Below, piece by piece: positions 35,306 to 47,018 of a stretch of 64,000 nucleotides of DNA. This DNA is from Calliopum simillimum (Eukaryota; Arthropoda; Insecta; Diptera; Lauxaniidae). The position numbers were made by a program, and so were the translations under genes. Where the stretch lies: positions 68,775,407-68,839,406 of the forward strand of contig OX638372.1 of assembly GCA_951812925.1 (NCBI GenBank), read 5' to 3'. The notes beneath the pieces are model-generated. The model ran no database searches, was not told the DNA's origin, and saw only the letters and a program-made list of their open reading frames with translations. How positions within the stretch are numbered: the stretch's first letter is position 1; each line of letters opens with the position of its first letter.

Positions 35306-36769
35306 TTCACGCAACCAGAATCACCAACTACAACTCCCGCAGCGACTCGCAGTAGTAGTCGAATTCAAACACAACGGCCTACAATCGATGAAATAGTGAA
35401 AGCTATCCAGAGCATGAAAAACAACAAGGCCGTCGGTATAGAACTGCTAAAAGCATGCCCCTTTACATAAGCTAAGATTCTTCATCCTTCGATTTACAGA
35501 ATCTGGAGCGAAGAGCGTTTGCCAGAAGATTGGCTACATGGCATGCTAGTTAAATTGCCGAAAAACGGTGACCTAAGTGAGTGCCAAAATTATAGAGGAA
35601 TAACTTTGATCTCAGTGCCATCAAAAATACTGACAAAAGTGCTTCAAAACAGAGTAAGCGAAAAACTTGATTCGGTCATCCGAAGACAACAAGCAGGATT
35701 CCGGCCAAGCCGATCATGAGTGGATCAAATCAACGCCCTTAGAATAATTGTCGAACAATCATGTAAGTGGCGTGCTGCGCTTCAACTTGTCTTCGTAGAC
35801 TACAGCAGTGCCTTCGACAGTGTCTTCCGAGAAAACATTTGGGTTTCGCTGCAGCGAAGAGGTATTGCGGTAAAGGCCATAAACTTAGTAAGTGCACAAT
35901 ATGAAGACTTTAAATGCAGTGTGTTACACAATGGGTTGTTGTCACCGACATTCACCACTAATTCAGGCGTACGGTAGGGGTGTTTACTATCACCATCCGT
36001 CAGAACGATAAAGATATCGTTCTTGACGATATCCTAGATAAAGCTATTAATAACGCCAAAAGGGGTATCCAATGGAAGTTTACCGAGCATCTACAAGATC
36101 TTGACTACGCTGAGGCCATTTGCCTTCTATCGTCCAAATATTCAGATATGCAAAGCAGGATTGAAGCCCTTGTCTTGCAATCACAGAAGGTCGTCCTAAG
36201 GATCAACGCATCCAAGACTAAAAGCATAAAGTTGAATGCAAACAGAAATGACATCACGTTAACATAGCTAGCAGTGATGACATCGAAAACGTCGACAGCT
36301 TCACGTATTTAGGCAGCATTATCTCCATGGATGGTGGAGCAAAAGAGAATATCAACTCAAGAATAGCAAAAAGTAAAAGGCGCGTTTGCTCAACTGAACA
36401 AAATATGGTCTTCTTCCGTTATATCCACCAAAACGAAAGTGCGCATTTTTGATTCGAATATGAAATCGGTTTTGTTATATGGGTACCAAACATGTCTTGT
36501 TACTAAACAACTAATCGTCAACAATCAAATGCCGAGCTACATCAAAGATGCAATCAGAGGGCTATAGCAAGCCAGGTCAGGGAAGTGTGTCGCCAGGCTC
36601 TTGAGTGGAATCCACAAGGAAGAAGGGGACGTGGTAGACCCAAAACCAACTGGAAAAGGTCGCTGGAAAAGGAAATACAAGAATCGAAAATGGCGTGGCA
36701 AGAGATCAAAGTCATCGCAACAAATGGAGACGTTTCATATTGGCCCTATGCTCCTTCTAAGAGTTAAAG
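35306..36769 (+). mobile_element. LINE B relic nested in LINE A
   Basis: Frames in order: QRPTIDEIVKAIQSMKNNKA, LPEDWLHGMLVKLPKNGDLS, ECQNYRGITLISVPSKIL, QQAGFRPSRS, LQLVFVDYSSAFDSVFRENI (RT with the first Asp), then LQDLDYAEAICLLSS where the catalytic FADD-type box reads YAEA. The 3' end encodes a basic segment, CRQALEWNPQGRRGRGRPKT, and stops at about 36767. Both RT catalytic aspartates of the box are altered, and there are internal stops and shifts. Its 3'-end RGRGRPK style differs from the jockey-like LINEs in the window. Clade is not assigned. Confidence 0.8.
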
Positions 36770-37445
36770 GAGAATACATAAATCTGAATCTAAAGGCAGC
36801 ATTGAAAATTATAGACCTATCTCCAAACTTTCAATTACTTCCAAACTTTCTGAGTCAGTTGTAAAGGATAAGGTCTTTTTTGCAGTCAAAAATATTATTT
36901 CCGTTCGCTGTCACTGATCCAACTTTGCTTTCTGAATATTGTCTGTCTGCGTTTCAACAATGTTGTCAGGTTGTTGTTTATACAGACTTCTCAAAAGCCT
37001 TTGACAAAATACCTCATTCGCTTTTAATTCGTAAATTAAAAACATTAGGCTTTCCTTCTAGCTTTTTAAGTTGGTTAGAATCATACTTACAACATCCTCA
37101 GTGTGCTGTGCTTCTTCAGGTATACCGCAAGGTATTATGTTGGAACCATTGTTGTTTGATATTTCTATAAATGATCTAAGAGCAATCTTTTTTTCGACCT
37201 CTACTGCTGGATTTTTTTCCTATAGCTCCGCTATTTGACGTGCGATCATCAGGTATTGTATAATATCTAGATGTAAGCTACATTACATAGAGGTCATTTA
37301 TCTGAGATTTTCCGACTCGTTATACGCACTCTCTCAGTTTCTACCACCAAGGATACGTCATAAAATTAAATCCCGTAAAAAATCATTAAATTCTGTTCCA
37401 CAAAGTTTCCTCAAATTGTTGAAATTAAAAAAAAAAGCTACAGAG
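36770..37445 (+). pseudogene. LINE A relic, second piece
   Basis: Resumes with IHKSESKGSIENYRPIS, SKLSESVVKDKVFFAVKN, then VYTDFSKAFDKIPHSLLIRK (RT motif with Asp) and FPSSFLSWLESYLQ, with a broken GIPQG motif and FDISINDLRAIF-like sequence at about 37160-37190. Later fragments (LPPRIRHKIKSRKKSLNSVP) continue to about 37440. Stops and frameshifts throughout; no RNase H seen. Confidence 0.75.
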
Positions 37446-39396
37446 AATCTAAGACTACATTGAATAAAATTAAATATAGAAATCAAGCCCTAAAACTGAA
37501 CAATGCTATTTTTTTTGTGATACTATTTAGTATGAATGGGCCTCCAGGAGAGCTTCATTGGTTTTTTTTCGGAACGACAACAAGTTATTAAAGCAGATAT
37601 TGTTTTTAGGGTTCTTCCAACTTTTCAGACAATACCGAGATAAATCTCAATTTCGTTTCTTTTTTATTATTTTTAATTTATTACTTGATTTCTTCATTTG
37701 GGTCATAATATTCTTGGAGCCAGAAATCATTTTCTTTTAAACAAAGTCCCACTTAAAATTTTAATTACAAATTATATGACTTTGCATGAACTTAGATTTT
37801 GTCTCCTGCTGACTGCCATAAATTGTGTTTAATTGATATTAATGTTCGAATCGAAATCATTGCTCCTTCCATTCAATTAATTTAAAGCACTGTATCATTG
37901 ACATATCGAACATCGTTTCACTACCTTTTATCAAAATCTTTACTGCAAGAAGAATATGTTCAGACTATACATCAATGTAAATTTCCACTACAATGAAAAT
38001 GTTGTTAAAATAAAAATTATTACTCAAAAGTTTACTTTATTCGCTAATTAAAAAAAAAACAATCAAATCACAGACTCATCAAGTCGTAACACTGATTATC
38101 CTCATGAAAAATTTAGTAACCAATCCTATTGCCATATGAGGTAGGAGACAGATCAGAATTAAAAGATTTTTCACACCTAAAGGTGCGAAAGTATCAAAAA
38201 AAGAAGATGGCAAAACTAACGAATTCATGCACCATAGTGAACCCAGAAAGCGTCTGATCCAGATCCAGAAATTCCACATTAGTTAGAAGAGCATATGAGT
38301 ACAAAAAGCGCCAGTATTTTAGCTTTGAGACTGCTAACAATAAAGTGTATTGGCCACCAAAAAAGATTTTGTTCAAATAGTCATAAGTTCAAAAACGTCT
38401 GATAGCAACTTGACTGAACGGGAAAACATGGAAAAGATAAAAAGTCAGCCTTAACCAGGAAATAAAATGCTACTGTAGAGCACACGTTAAGTATTCAAAG
38501 ACTCCTCAGGCAAATATTAAAAATCCATATGAAAAGCAACAAATTTAAACAAAATCGACCTATCGAAAACATAAAAGTGAACCCATAGCATACTACAGAT
38601 GACCAGCAAATCCGAAAGAATTAAATTTTCTAGAAACCAATAACTTTCCTTAAGCATTGGAGTGGAACAAGAAATACGTTAACTTGTTAAATTGGAAGAA
38701 AATTTAAGGTATTGGGAACAAATTGAAAACACTAACTAGTCACTGTGCATGATGGAGAAGTTATGTGGAGACCATGTTCTATAAAGAATGAAAAAGTTCA
38801 AATTAAAAGTATTAACAATTGCATTCTTGGACTGTCCTGATTTCTTAAAAAAAATAATGCATTTTGTCTGACTTCATAAAATATATCCTAAAATTAACCA
38901 TAATCCGGCATCTATGCAATATTTTATGGCATAAATGATATTTCCTGCTTATTTATTTTACTACTAACATATAAGAAAAAAACATCATTCATGTAACATC
39001 ATTCCAAGTCACAAAACTGTCATTCGTAAAACATTTAAATTCACATTTACCATATGGAAACTCTAACACATTACACATTGCATTTATTCACATATTCCGG
39101 CTTCCGAGTCCAATTACAAATCCTTTTCTTAAACCTGAATAACATTTAATCGTTGTGCAGCATCCATTAAAAATGCAGATGAACAAACCTCATCCACAGC
39201 ATTTACAACACTAACTGCCCTTAACTACCCAAGCACCACTTACTTCCAGCACCTTTCAAAGTATTTAGCTATGTACTACATATGTGTGTCCTCACGTACG
39301 GCATTACCTACAAACTACATTTGCGGAATGTTATGCAAAAATGTGTCTAATAAATTGAATTCACTTTTTTCTCTCTTGATTTTTGTGTAATTACAG

Positions 39397-39616
39397 GTAC
39401 ATGGAGGAGCGTGCTCTGACTGGCGGTAATACATCTCGAAAGCCATCAACAAATTCGGCCAAACACAAACCCAATGTCGGATACAGATTGGGCAAAAGAA
39501 AAGCTTTATTTGAAAAGCGAAAACGCATTAGTGATTACGCTTTAGTGATGGGGATGTTCGGGATAGTTGTAATGGTTATTGAGAATGAACTTAGTAGTGC
39601 TGGTGTTTATACAAAG
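39397..39616 (+). CDS. SK: SK channel exon, N-terminus and transmembrane segment S1
   Basis: 220 bases: one G completing an Arg codon with the AG of the exon at 12309-12445, then 73 codons beginning [20 protein letters not shown]. It continues through a basic stretch ([20 protein letters not shown]) into the hydrophobic S1 ([18 protein letters not shown]), then SSAGVYTK. Acceptor TTTTTGTGTAATTACAG|G and donor AAG|GTAAAT. It ends in phase 0, exactly where the next exon (ASFYSTALK...) begins. SK channels are tetrameric, voltage-insensitive, calmodulin-gated potassium channels that set afterhyperpolarisation in nerve and muscle. The sequence is highly conserved and free of disruption. Confidence 0.97.
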
Positions 39617-42215
39617 GTAAATATGCAAAATGTGCTTCGATTTATATCTGAAAATGCAAAAAAACAACCCAAGGCGCGTACACGTGAAAGTAGTGAAACT
39701 TTTTTGGTAATGAAAATAAAAAAAAAAAAGAGTTTCACTTAATCAAAAAAAAATATATGTAATAAAATAAACTTGCATACTATTGCTCAAATCAATAATA
39801 ATCATGAGAACTAAAATTTGTACTTACATATCATTTAATACAAGATCGGCACAACTCAAAAAAACGCGAATTTTGAGTTAATAATGTAGAATTACTCGTT
39901 ATATTATGCTTTATATGTATTGTGTAAAAATTTCATATTAATATCTTTTACGGTCACTATTTGAGAATAGAATAACTTTTCCAATTGAAAACTTTAAACG
40001 TATTTTCTGCGAAATTTGCGTTTTTTGAGTTGTGCCGTTCTTGAGATAAATGCGCGATATATATATTAGACCGGTGCGTTTTGGACGAAAGTTTAAAATT
40101 TGTCGCGCAACCAGCAGAATTGTAAAGTTTATCGGGCGTAAATGTTCACGGTGGTTTTTAAAAAATTTTAACTTTTTGAAATACCACCCGCGATTTTTTT
40201 CAGGGATAATGTTGGGGGACCCTTCTAGTATCTAAATCCGCAAACCGCGAAATCGAACGTTCAGCCGTTTTTTTTTTTTCGACCTTTAAGTTTTTTTAAC
40301 GATTTTTGAGTATATCTCGGTGTGTATATACATATTATGTACACATATATATGTATATACGTACATATATATACTTGTGTATGTATTTATGTGTAATATA
40401 TATATATGGATATATATATACATACATACATACATACATATAAAAGGTATCATTTCCGCACCATTTATTTTTAAAAAAAATCGGTTTTTTCGTATTTAAG
40501 AAAAACACAAACAAAAATCGGAAACAAAAGTAGTCATTCCAGATGTGATTTTTGATGCTTAATCCGATTCCGGTATTAGAATTGCTCTATTACGTCTGGA
40601 CTTTGAGATATCATTACATATATGTTTAAAGGACACCATTTTTTTTCCTTTTTTTGAAGTTATATAACAAGATAAGGTAATATTATGCCGTAAAATCTGG
40701 TATGACAGTTAATAGCCCTAGTTTTTTCCTTGAAAACTCAATCATACCGATAACGATATCTTTTTTTTTGTCGGAGATATCTTTGCCTAAAAAGTTGAAA
40801 AAGTGCAAAAACACGATTTTTGGCTATATTGGATGTTATATGCAGGACACACAAAATTTTTTTGGGAATTTCTATTACTAGAAACATTTAGTACTTTCGT
40901 TTGGCTTCAAATTGAGCAATCAAATGTTTATCTGCAATATTTTTCTGCAGAGTTATGTTAACTTTAAAATCACACCATGAAACTTAAAGCGAAAAATCTC
41001 GGTTTTCGGCTATATTAGAGGTTGTATACAGTACGGACGAAATTCGTCTGCTCTTTTTTACCAACCGAAGCATTTATAACCATTCTTTATCTTCAAAATG
41101 AGCTAACAAGTGGTCTCTTGTAATTGTTTTCTAAAAAGTTATGACTATTTTAAGACAACATGTTGCAGTAATATAAGGAATACTCGTACACTGTGAGTTT
41201 GCACTCCATAGTGTAATTTTTAAATGCTCATAACTTTGTGGAAAACAATCACAAGAGACCTCTTGATAGCTTATTTTGAAGATAAAGAATGGTTTTAAAT
41301 GCTTCGGTTAGTAAAAAAGAGCAGACGAATTTCGTCCGTACTGTATATAACCTCAAATATAGCCGAAAACCGAGATTTTTCGCTTTAAGTTTCATGGTGT
41401 GATTTTAAAGGTAACATAACTCTGCAGAAAAATATTGCAGATAAACATTTGAAGCCAAAAGAAAGTACTAAATGTTTCTGGTAATAGAAATTCCCAAAAA
41501 AAATTTTTGTGTCCTGCATATAACATCCAATATAGCCAAAAATCGTGTTTTTGCACTTTTTTAACTTTTTAGGCAAAGATATCTCCGACAAAAAAAAAGA
41601 TATCGTTATCGGTTTGCTTGAGTTTTCAAGGAAAAAACTAAGGCTATTAACTGTCATACCAGTTTTTACGGCATAGTATTACGTTATCTTGTTATATAAC
41701 TTCAAAAATAGGAAAAAAAAATGGTGTCCTTTAAACATATATGTAATGATATCTCAAAGTCCAGACGTAATAGAGCAATTCTAATACCGGAATCGGATTA
41801 AGCATCAAAAATCATATCTGGAATGACTACTTTTGTTTCCGGTTTTTGTTTGTGTTTTTCTTAAATACGAAAAAACCGATTTTTTTTAAAAATAAATGGT
41901 GCGGAAATGATACCTTTTATATGTATGTATGTATGTATGTATATATATATCCATACATATATATTACACATATATACATATACAAGTATATATATGTACG
42001 TATATACATATATATGTGTACATAATATGTTTATACACACCGAGATATACTCGAAAATCGTTAAAAAAACTTAAAGGTCGAAAAAAAAAAAACGGCTGGA
42101 CGTTTGATTTCGCGGATTGCGGATTTAGATACTGGAAGGGTCCCCCAACATTATCCCTGAAAAAAATCGCGGGTGGTATTTCAAAAAGTTAAAATTTTTT
42201 AAAAACCACCGTGTG

Positions 42216-43229
42216 TTTAGTCAACGACGGTTCCCAACGTCCGGACGGTTTTTTGTTTTTTGGGTGCCCCCTAGTAAAATTTTTTTAGAATATTTTCGGA
42301 AATTTTTTTAACCCATTACAAACAAGTTTTTGAAAAAGGGATCAAAAAGACCCTTAAAAACGGGACATAATGGGTTTATATTTTCACATAATTTAATGTA
42401 AAATCAAGCATGGAACAATATTTTAGAACATCTTAACCCATTATAAACAAATTTTTGGAAAAGGGGTCGAAAAGACCCTTAAAAACTCGTTGTAATGGGT
42501 TAAGATATTCTAAAATATTGTTCCATGCTTGATTCTACATTAAGTTATGTGAACGTCTTAACCCATTATATCCCGTTTTCAAGGGTCTTTTTGACCCCTT
42601 TTTCAAAAACTTGTTTATAAAGGGTTAAAAAAATTTCCAAATAAATAAATATAATAAAATAAATACATTAAGATATGTGAACATCTTAACCCATTATATC
42701 ACGTTTTTAAGGGTCTTTTCGACCTCTTTTTCCAAAAACTTGTTTATAATGGATTAAGATGTTCTAAAATATTGTTCCATGCTTGATTCTACATTAAGTT
42801 ATGTGAAGATCTTAACCCATTAAAAACAAGCTTTTGGAAAAAGGGGTCGAAAAAACCCTTAAAAATTCGTTGTAATGGGTTAAGATATTCTAAAATATTG
42901 TTCCATGCTTGATTCTAAATACATTAAGATATGTGAACATCTTAACCCATTATATCACGTTTTTAAGGGTCTTTTCGACCTCTTTTTCCAAAAACTTGTT
43001 TATAATGGATTAACATGTTCTAAAATATTGTTCCATGCTTGATTCTACATTAAGTTATGTGAACGTCTTAACCCATTATATCCCGTTTTCAAGGGTCTTT
43101 TTGACCCCTTTTTCAAAAACTTGTTTATAAAGGGTTAAAAAAATTTCCAAAAATATTCTAAAAAAATTTTACTAGGGGGCACCTAAGAAAAAAGAACCGT
43201 CCGGACGTTGGAAACCGTCCTTCACTAAA
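42216..43229. mobile_element. element nested in the 40069 palindrome, ends with CGTCCGGACG
   Basis: Inverted ends start TTTAGTSAASGACGGTTYCC and continue AACGTCCGGACGGTT and GGGTGCCCCCTAGTAAAATT (left) versus AGGTGCCCCCTAGTAAAATT (right, complemented), in all about 90 bp per side. It splits the outer arm between CCACCGTG and ATTTACGCCCGA, which are contiguous (CGGGCGTAAATGTTCACGGT) in the undisturbed left arm. That shows it is a later insertion. Its interior is the hairpin array. A short relative is at 58618-58701. Confidence 0.75.
42308..43138. repeat. array of seven ~71-bp hairpins at ~126-bp spacing
   Basis: Palindromes beginning TTAACCCATTA and ending TAATGGGTTAA (or TAAAGGGTTAA, TAATGGATTAA) start at about 42308, 42433, 42558, 42685, 42812, 42942 and 43068. 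Each arm carries AAGGGTCTTTTTGACCCC, itself palindromic. Spacers (TTCTAAAATATTGTTCCATG, CTTGATTCTACATTAAG) also repeat and appear in both orientations. The same hairpin occurs singly at 1810, 2711, 30328, 55425 and 55689. Confidence 0.85.
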
Positions 43230-43959
43230 TATTTACGCCCGATTTCGTGATATTTTTTGATAATAAAAATCATAAATTCGTTTTTCATGAATAAAAATAA
43301 TGTCGTAGGGAAAAAAAAATGGTACCACTGGATTTTTCAGGAAATATCCTAACAAAATATACATTTCAAATTTTTCCAAGATTTTTTCTGTTCAATTGTG
43401 GAGTGCTCAAACAGGGGATTTGAGAAAAATTTAGACTTTTTTGAGCTGAAAAGTTCACTTAACGCCAAAAATTGACATTTATTCAGAAAACTAATGATGC
43501 CATTCAATTCTACGGGAAAAAATACATAAGAATCAATGTCTTTGATTTCAGTTTTCGACCTACTACGAAGCTGAGAATTGATTCACTTCGGACCTATGAG
43601 CATGCATTTTTAAACCACGTTTTTCAACCTTTAAAAATATATCGACACCCCTTCCCGTCATCTCTCAGAGCTAGGGTGGCGGCAATTTTCATGTTGATAG
43701 TTAAACTTTACAGTTCTGCCGGTTGCGCGACGAATTTTAAACTTTCGTCCAAAACGCACCGGTCTAATATACATATGTAGACTTGTCGACTACAGAAAAA
43801 CCTTCTCATGAAATATCATCATGATTTTAGCCATATTTTCAAAAGTAGTGACTGTTTCGTTGGATTTCTTCTCATTTGATGCTTTTCTTTGCCTTCGATA
43901 CTTAATACTTATATAAAATATTTTGTTTTTTTCGATTCATTCGATGATATTCGACTTTT

Positions 43960-44215
43960 TATACCCTACACTCATGGTATATTCACTTTGTCTTTCCGTT
44001 TCTAACGCAGAAAAGGAGGCGTGGCAGGTATAGAAAAGTATATACATATATTCTTGATCAGCGTCACCTCCTGAGTCGATATAGCCATGTCCGTCTGTCT
44101 GGCTGGGTGGCTGGCTGGCTGGGTGTGCGTGGAAATACATTTTTAGGAAAAACTGCGCAACAAAATTCAATGAAATTCCCCAGTTTCTAAGCTTTAATTT
44201 CAAAGCTTTAAATTC
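43960..44215 (+). repeat. TATACCC dispersed repeat, partial
   Basis: ATACCCTACACTCATGGTAT, then AAAAGGAGGCGTGGCAGGTA, TTCTTGATCAGCGTCACCTC and GAGTCGATATAGCCATGTCC followed by a CTGGCTGG run, as in the copies at 49852 and 52755. Similar words are common in fly genomes. The element class is not settled here. Confidence 0.7.
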
Positions 44216-44810
44216 ATTCATAGCGGGACACAGTCGTAATTTCCATGTTTTGGAAATGGTTGGCTAAAAAAATTTTATATAAAATGCTCAAAATCCTTTA
44301 AGAAATATGTACATGTAATTATTTTCAAAATTTTTTGACATTGTAAACTTTTTTTTCCGAAACAGATTTACACGTTCTATTCTTTGGACGATCCTAAGCA
44401 TTTTATGCATTTCATATTATTTTCGTAAGATGCTAAATCAGAAAATACTGGATTTTTCTATTCAGACTCTGTATTACCATAAAATAGTCCTTAAGATGAC
44501 ATTTTTTAAACATTCCTAGTGTATCGTTAGAAATATCAGATTTAAAAGTTTGAAAACTTCAATTCGATTTTCTCAAGTTGACTGCAAAAGAGAATACACG
44601 GCAGTCTGAGAAAAATTTGCCGGTAATATTTATACACGATAAAACCCAATAGTTTAATAGTTTCTTACATGATGATAATATTTTATGCAGAATTTATGCA
44701 GAAGGTTCTCAAGTCTTCTACGAAAAGTTTAATATACAAACATTACAGTGATAGGATTATTAATTTTTTTTTTTAATTCTCTAATAACATTTCTTTCTTT
44801 TTCTTTTCAG

Positions 44811-44906
44811 GCTTCTTTTTATTCGACGGCGTTAAAAACTTTAATATCTGTTTCGACTGTGATTCTTTTAGGTCTTATTGTAGCTTACCATGCTTTGGAA
44901 GTGCAG
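44811..44906 (+). CDS. SK: SK channel exon, transmembrane segment S2
   Basis: 32 codons, phase 0 at both ends: [20 protein letters not shown] then [12 protein letters not shown]. The acceptor has a long pyrimidine tract (TTTCTTTCTTTTTCTTTTCAG, last base 44810) and the donor is CAG|GTGAGA. It fuses directly to ...SSAGVYTK of the preceding exon and covers most of S2. In known SK channels the protein continues with an LFMIDN-type S2-S3 segment; no exon for it is visible to the right, so the following intron is at least 19 kb unless the microexon at 46091 is used. Conservation and clean splice sites make this certain. Confidence 0.97.
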
Positions 44907-46090
44907 GTGAGAGTGAGTGCAAATTGAATTCTCTTTCAGATGTTCAGATGTTGGTCGTCGTGGTCGTATTTAAATAAAAAAAAAAATAATACAAATTCCT
45001 GTTTCACTGCTTTTAGCTTTTATTGTAATTTTTGTCTCGCATAGAATTTTGTTTTTATTGCGTTCCATTACGTTGCGTTAAAATTCGTTTTGTGACATTC
45101 CTTCCAAATCATAGGTCCTGACATTCCAAAACAATTCCTCCCTACCCTAGTTTGCCTGCAAATCACACCCATTTGCGCATGCATTGTTAGTGTAGATTTA
45201 GACTTCATCATATCCAAATCCTTGTATTTTAGTGAAATATCGCAATTGCAATCAGGGACCCACAGACCACGCATGCATGAATATGTGTTCATATGTGATA
45301 ATTTTCTATGTTATTTATAAGTGTAGTCAAATGTGTAAAGGAATACACACGCATGTATGCAAAAACCCATACACACACATAATTACGAATACATACACTT
45401 TTCCCATATGGTGTGAGGAAAGCAAAAAAAAAAAAATTAAAACCAAAACCAAAATGGTGAAAATACTATGTACGTATATATGATGACAGTCTATTTAAAC
45501 ATTACGGCTATAAAAACCACAATTCCCCTTTTTTTTGTTATATTTTTTAAACTTTTGGTCCCATTCGTTTTAGTTTCGTTTCAACAAAAATTTTTCCAGA
45601 AATTTATGCTTCGTATTGGAAAATATAACTTTTTTCCTCTAATGTGTACACGGGTTAGGAAACAATTCTTAATTCTAATTCTCATTTCGGCGTTTTATAG
45701 AGAATTAAGTTTAAATTCTTACTAGAACAAATTTGATGTTGGAAGTCAGATGACATTGACGATAATCTCCATATTTTTTTTACAAATTGAAATGAAAATG
45801 TTTCAATTTAGTCAATAAGGGGAGGAATGAACATACGGGCACCATGCAGTCATTCCATGTCTAGCGGAACTAGAATTGACCTTGCCATTTCGGTTTTCAT
45901 TGTCTTTCCAAAATAAATAAGAATGTGAATATCGGTTAAGAAATGTCCTAGACTCGAGGGGCAATAATTAATGCAATATTTCATGATTTAAAAACAAAAT
46001 TTCTAGTAGAGACACAAAATGTTATGAAACAAAAATTTTCGCACATACAATTTTGGCATCGTAATCCATGTGGTTTCAATTACTTTTCAG

Positions 46091-46114
46091 TTCGGAGGCT
46101 TTCTAATGAAAATG
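46091..46114 (+). CDS. candidate 24-bp SK microexon
   Basis: TTCGGAGGCTTTCTAATGAAAATG encodes FGGFLMKM in the phase (0) required by the preceding S2 exon. It is preceded by GTTTCAATTACTTTTCAG and followed by the near-perfect donor GTGAGT. If included it would add eight residues between S2 and the S2-S3 region. I do not recall such an insert in described fly SK isoforms, so this is a prediction from splice signals alone. A chance pairing of a 3' and a 5' site in a long intron is the main alternative. Confidence 0.35.
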
Positions 46115-47016
46115 GTGAGTCAAAATACTGAAATCTTTTTTCGGAGAATTATAGGTTCTACAAAGAAAATTGATTTGTATTTACGGAAAAGTAACCGTTT
46201 AGGAAATATCCGACAAAATCGAATTTTTCCACTTTTTGCAGATTTATAAGAATAGTTCCTAAGTTACTTTTCCATTTCTGCAAATCAATATTATTTAAAG
46301 AGCCAGTAATTCTCCACAAAAAAAGATTCTTATACTTTTTATCGTTCAACTCACCGTTCTCATCAAAAACCTCGTAAATTAAAAGTAATTGAAATGCCAC
46401 GGATTTCGGAACATAGGTACCTGTATAATATAAATTTTAGCATTCATGAATAATTGCTCGCCAAGTCGGGTTTCTATGAACCGTTTTGTGAAGCAATAAC
46501 GGCCAATTTTGTATTTTGAAATGTCCAAAACATTATAACTATTAAACATAACATCTTAATTTTGATTTCTTTCCGCAAAATATATTTTGAAATATCAAAG
46601 ATGAGTAGTTTTTGCCGTATACCGAAAAAATTTGATTCAATAACAAATCTTTTTTTTTTTGCCATTTTTATCAGTTTTGGAATAAAACAAAACAATATAC
46701 CAAATTTCAGCGAAATCCGAAATGGTGAGGTCAATTCTTAATGCGCTATGTAAGGCTGCATTATAGTAGTTTCGAAGCAAGTGTTTTACCTTTCAACTTC
46801 AAAGAAAGAAACCAAATAAAAGGCACTTCAATTACTTTTTTCATGGTTTGAAAATGTCGAAGTTGAGTGATTAATAATAGCTTAGACCAGACCAACTCAC
46901 TACAGTATGAAGATTGTTTTTCAATACTACGAATTGATTAACCATTTAGCCATAAAAAATCAATTAATGATGATTTTAGATCAAAAACTAATTGAAACTT
47001 TTCGACTTGGAGGCAA
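46115..47016. other. intronic stretch, nothing recognised
   Basis: AT-rich DNA with small chance frames only. Some words (CAATTCTTAATGCGC, TTCGAAGCAAGTGTTTTACC) recall repeat edges near 54960 (ATCGAAGCAAGTATTATGCC), suggesting old repeat debris. Confidence 0.35.
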
Positions 47017-47018
47017 TA

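Larger units (their letters stand above)
12446..39396 (+). other. SK: SK intron of about 27 kb
   Basis: Bounded by GTATGA at 12446 and by TTTTTGTGTAATTACAG ending at 39396; the flanking exons share phase. It holds the transposon cluster described separately. Stretches at about 12446-13079, 15360-16440, 19860-21760, 24310-26960, 28890-30180, 34080-35210 and 37450-39396 contain no frame, RNA or bounded repeat that I can recognise, beyond scattered homopolymers and short AT-rich repeats. Confidence 0.85.
40069..43764. mobile_element. TA-flanked long palindromic element with nested insertion, 3.7 kb
   Basis: The ends are GACCGGTGCGTTTTGGACGA and its complement, flanked by TA (40067-40068, 43765-43766). 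The outer arms pair for about 65 bases (to TAAAGTTTA). A second, roughly 1 kb pair of arms (40131-41180 with 41210-42211) meets at a centre near 41195, including mirrored TATATA/ACATAC tracts (40320-40445 and 41920-42030). About 470 bases present on the right (43235-43700) have no partner on the left, so the left outer arm has a deletion. A separate element is inserted at 42216-43229. No transposase. Confidence 0.8.
39617..44810 (+). other. SK: SK intron, 5.2 kb
   Basis: From GTAAAT at 39617 to TTCTTTTTCTTTTCAG at 44810. It is mostly the nested palindromic element 40069-43764, plus a dispersed repeat at 43960 and unassigned AT-rich DNA at 44220-44795 that includes a TTTTATGCATTTCATA segment resembling palindrome arms elsewhere. 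Confidence 0.9.

Noticed and set aside
38079..38376. Hydrophobic minus-strand frames of about 60 residues
   Set aside because: Short, overlapping in two frames and without similarity I can name.
42308..43138. CRISPR-like regular array of repeats with spacers
   Set aside because: The spacers are themselves repeats and the host is an insect; palindromic repeats here belong to a transposon interior.
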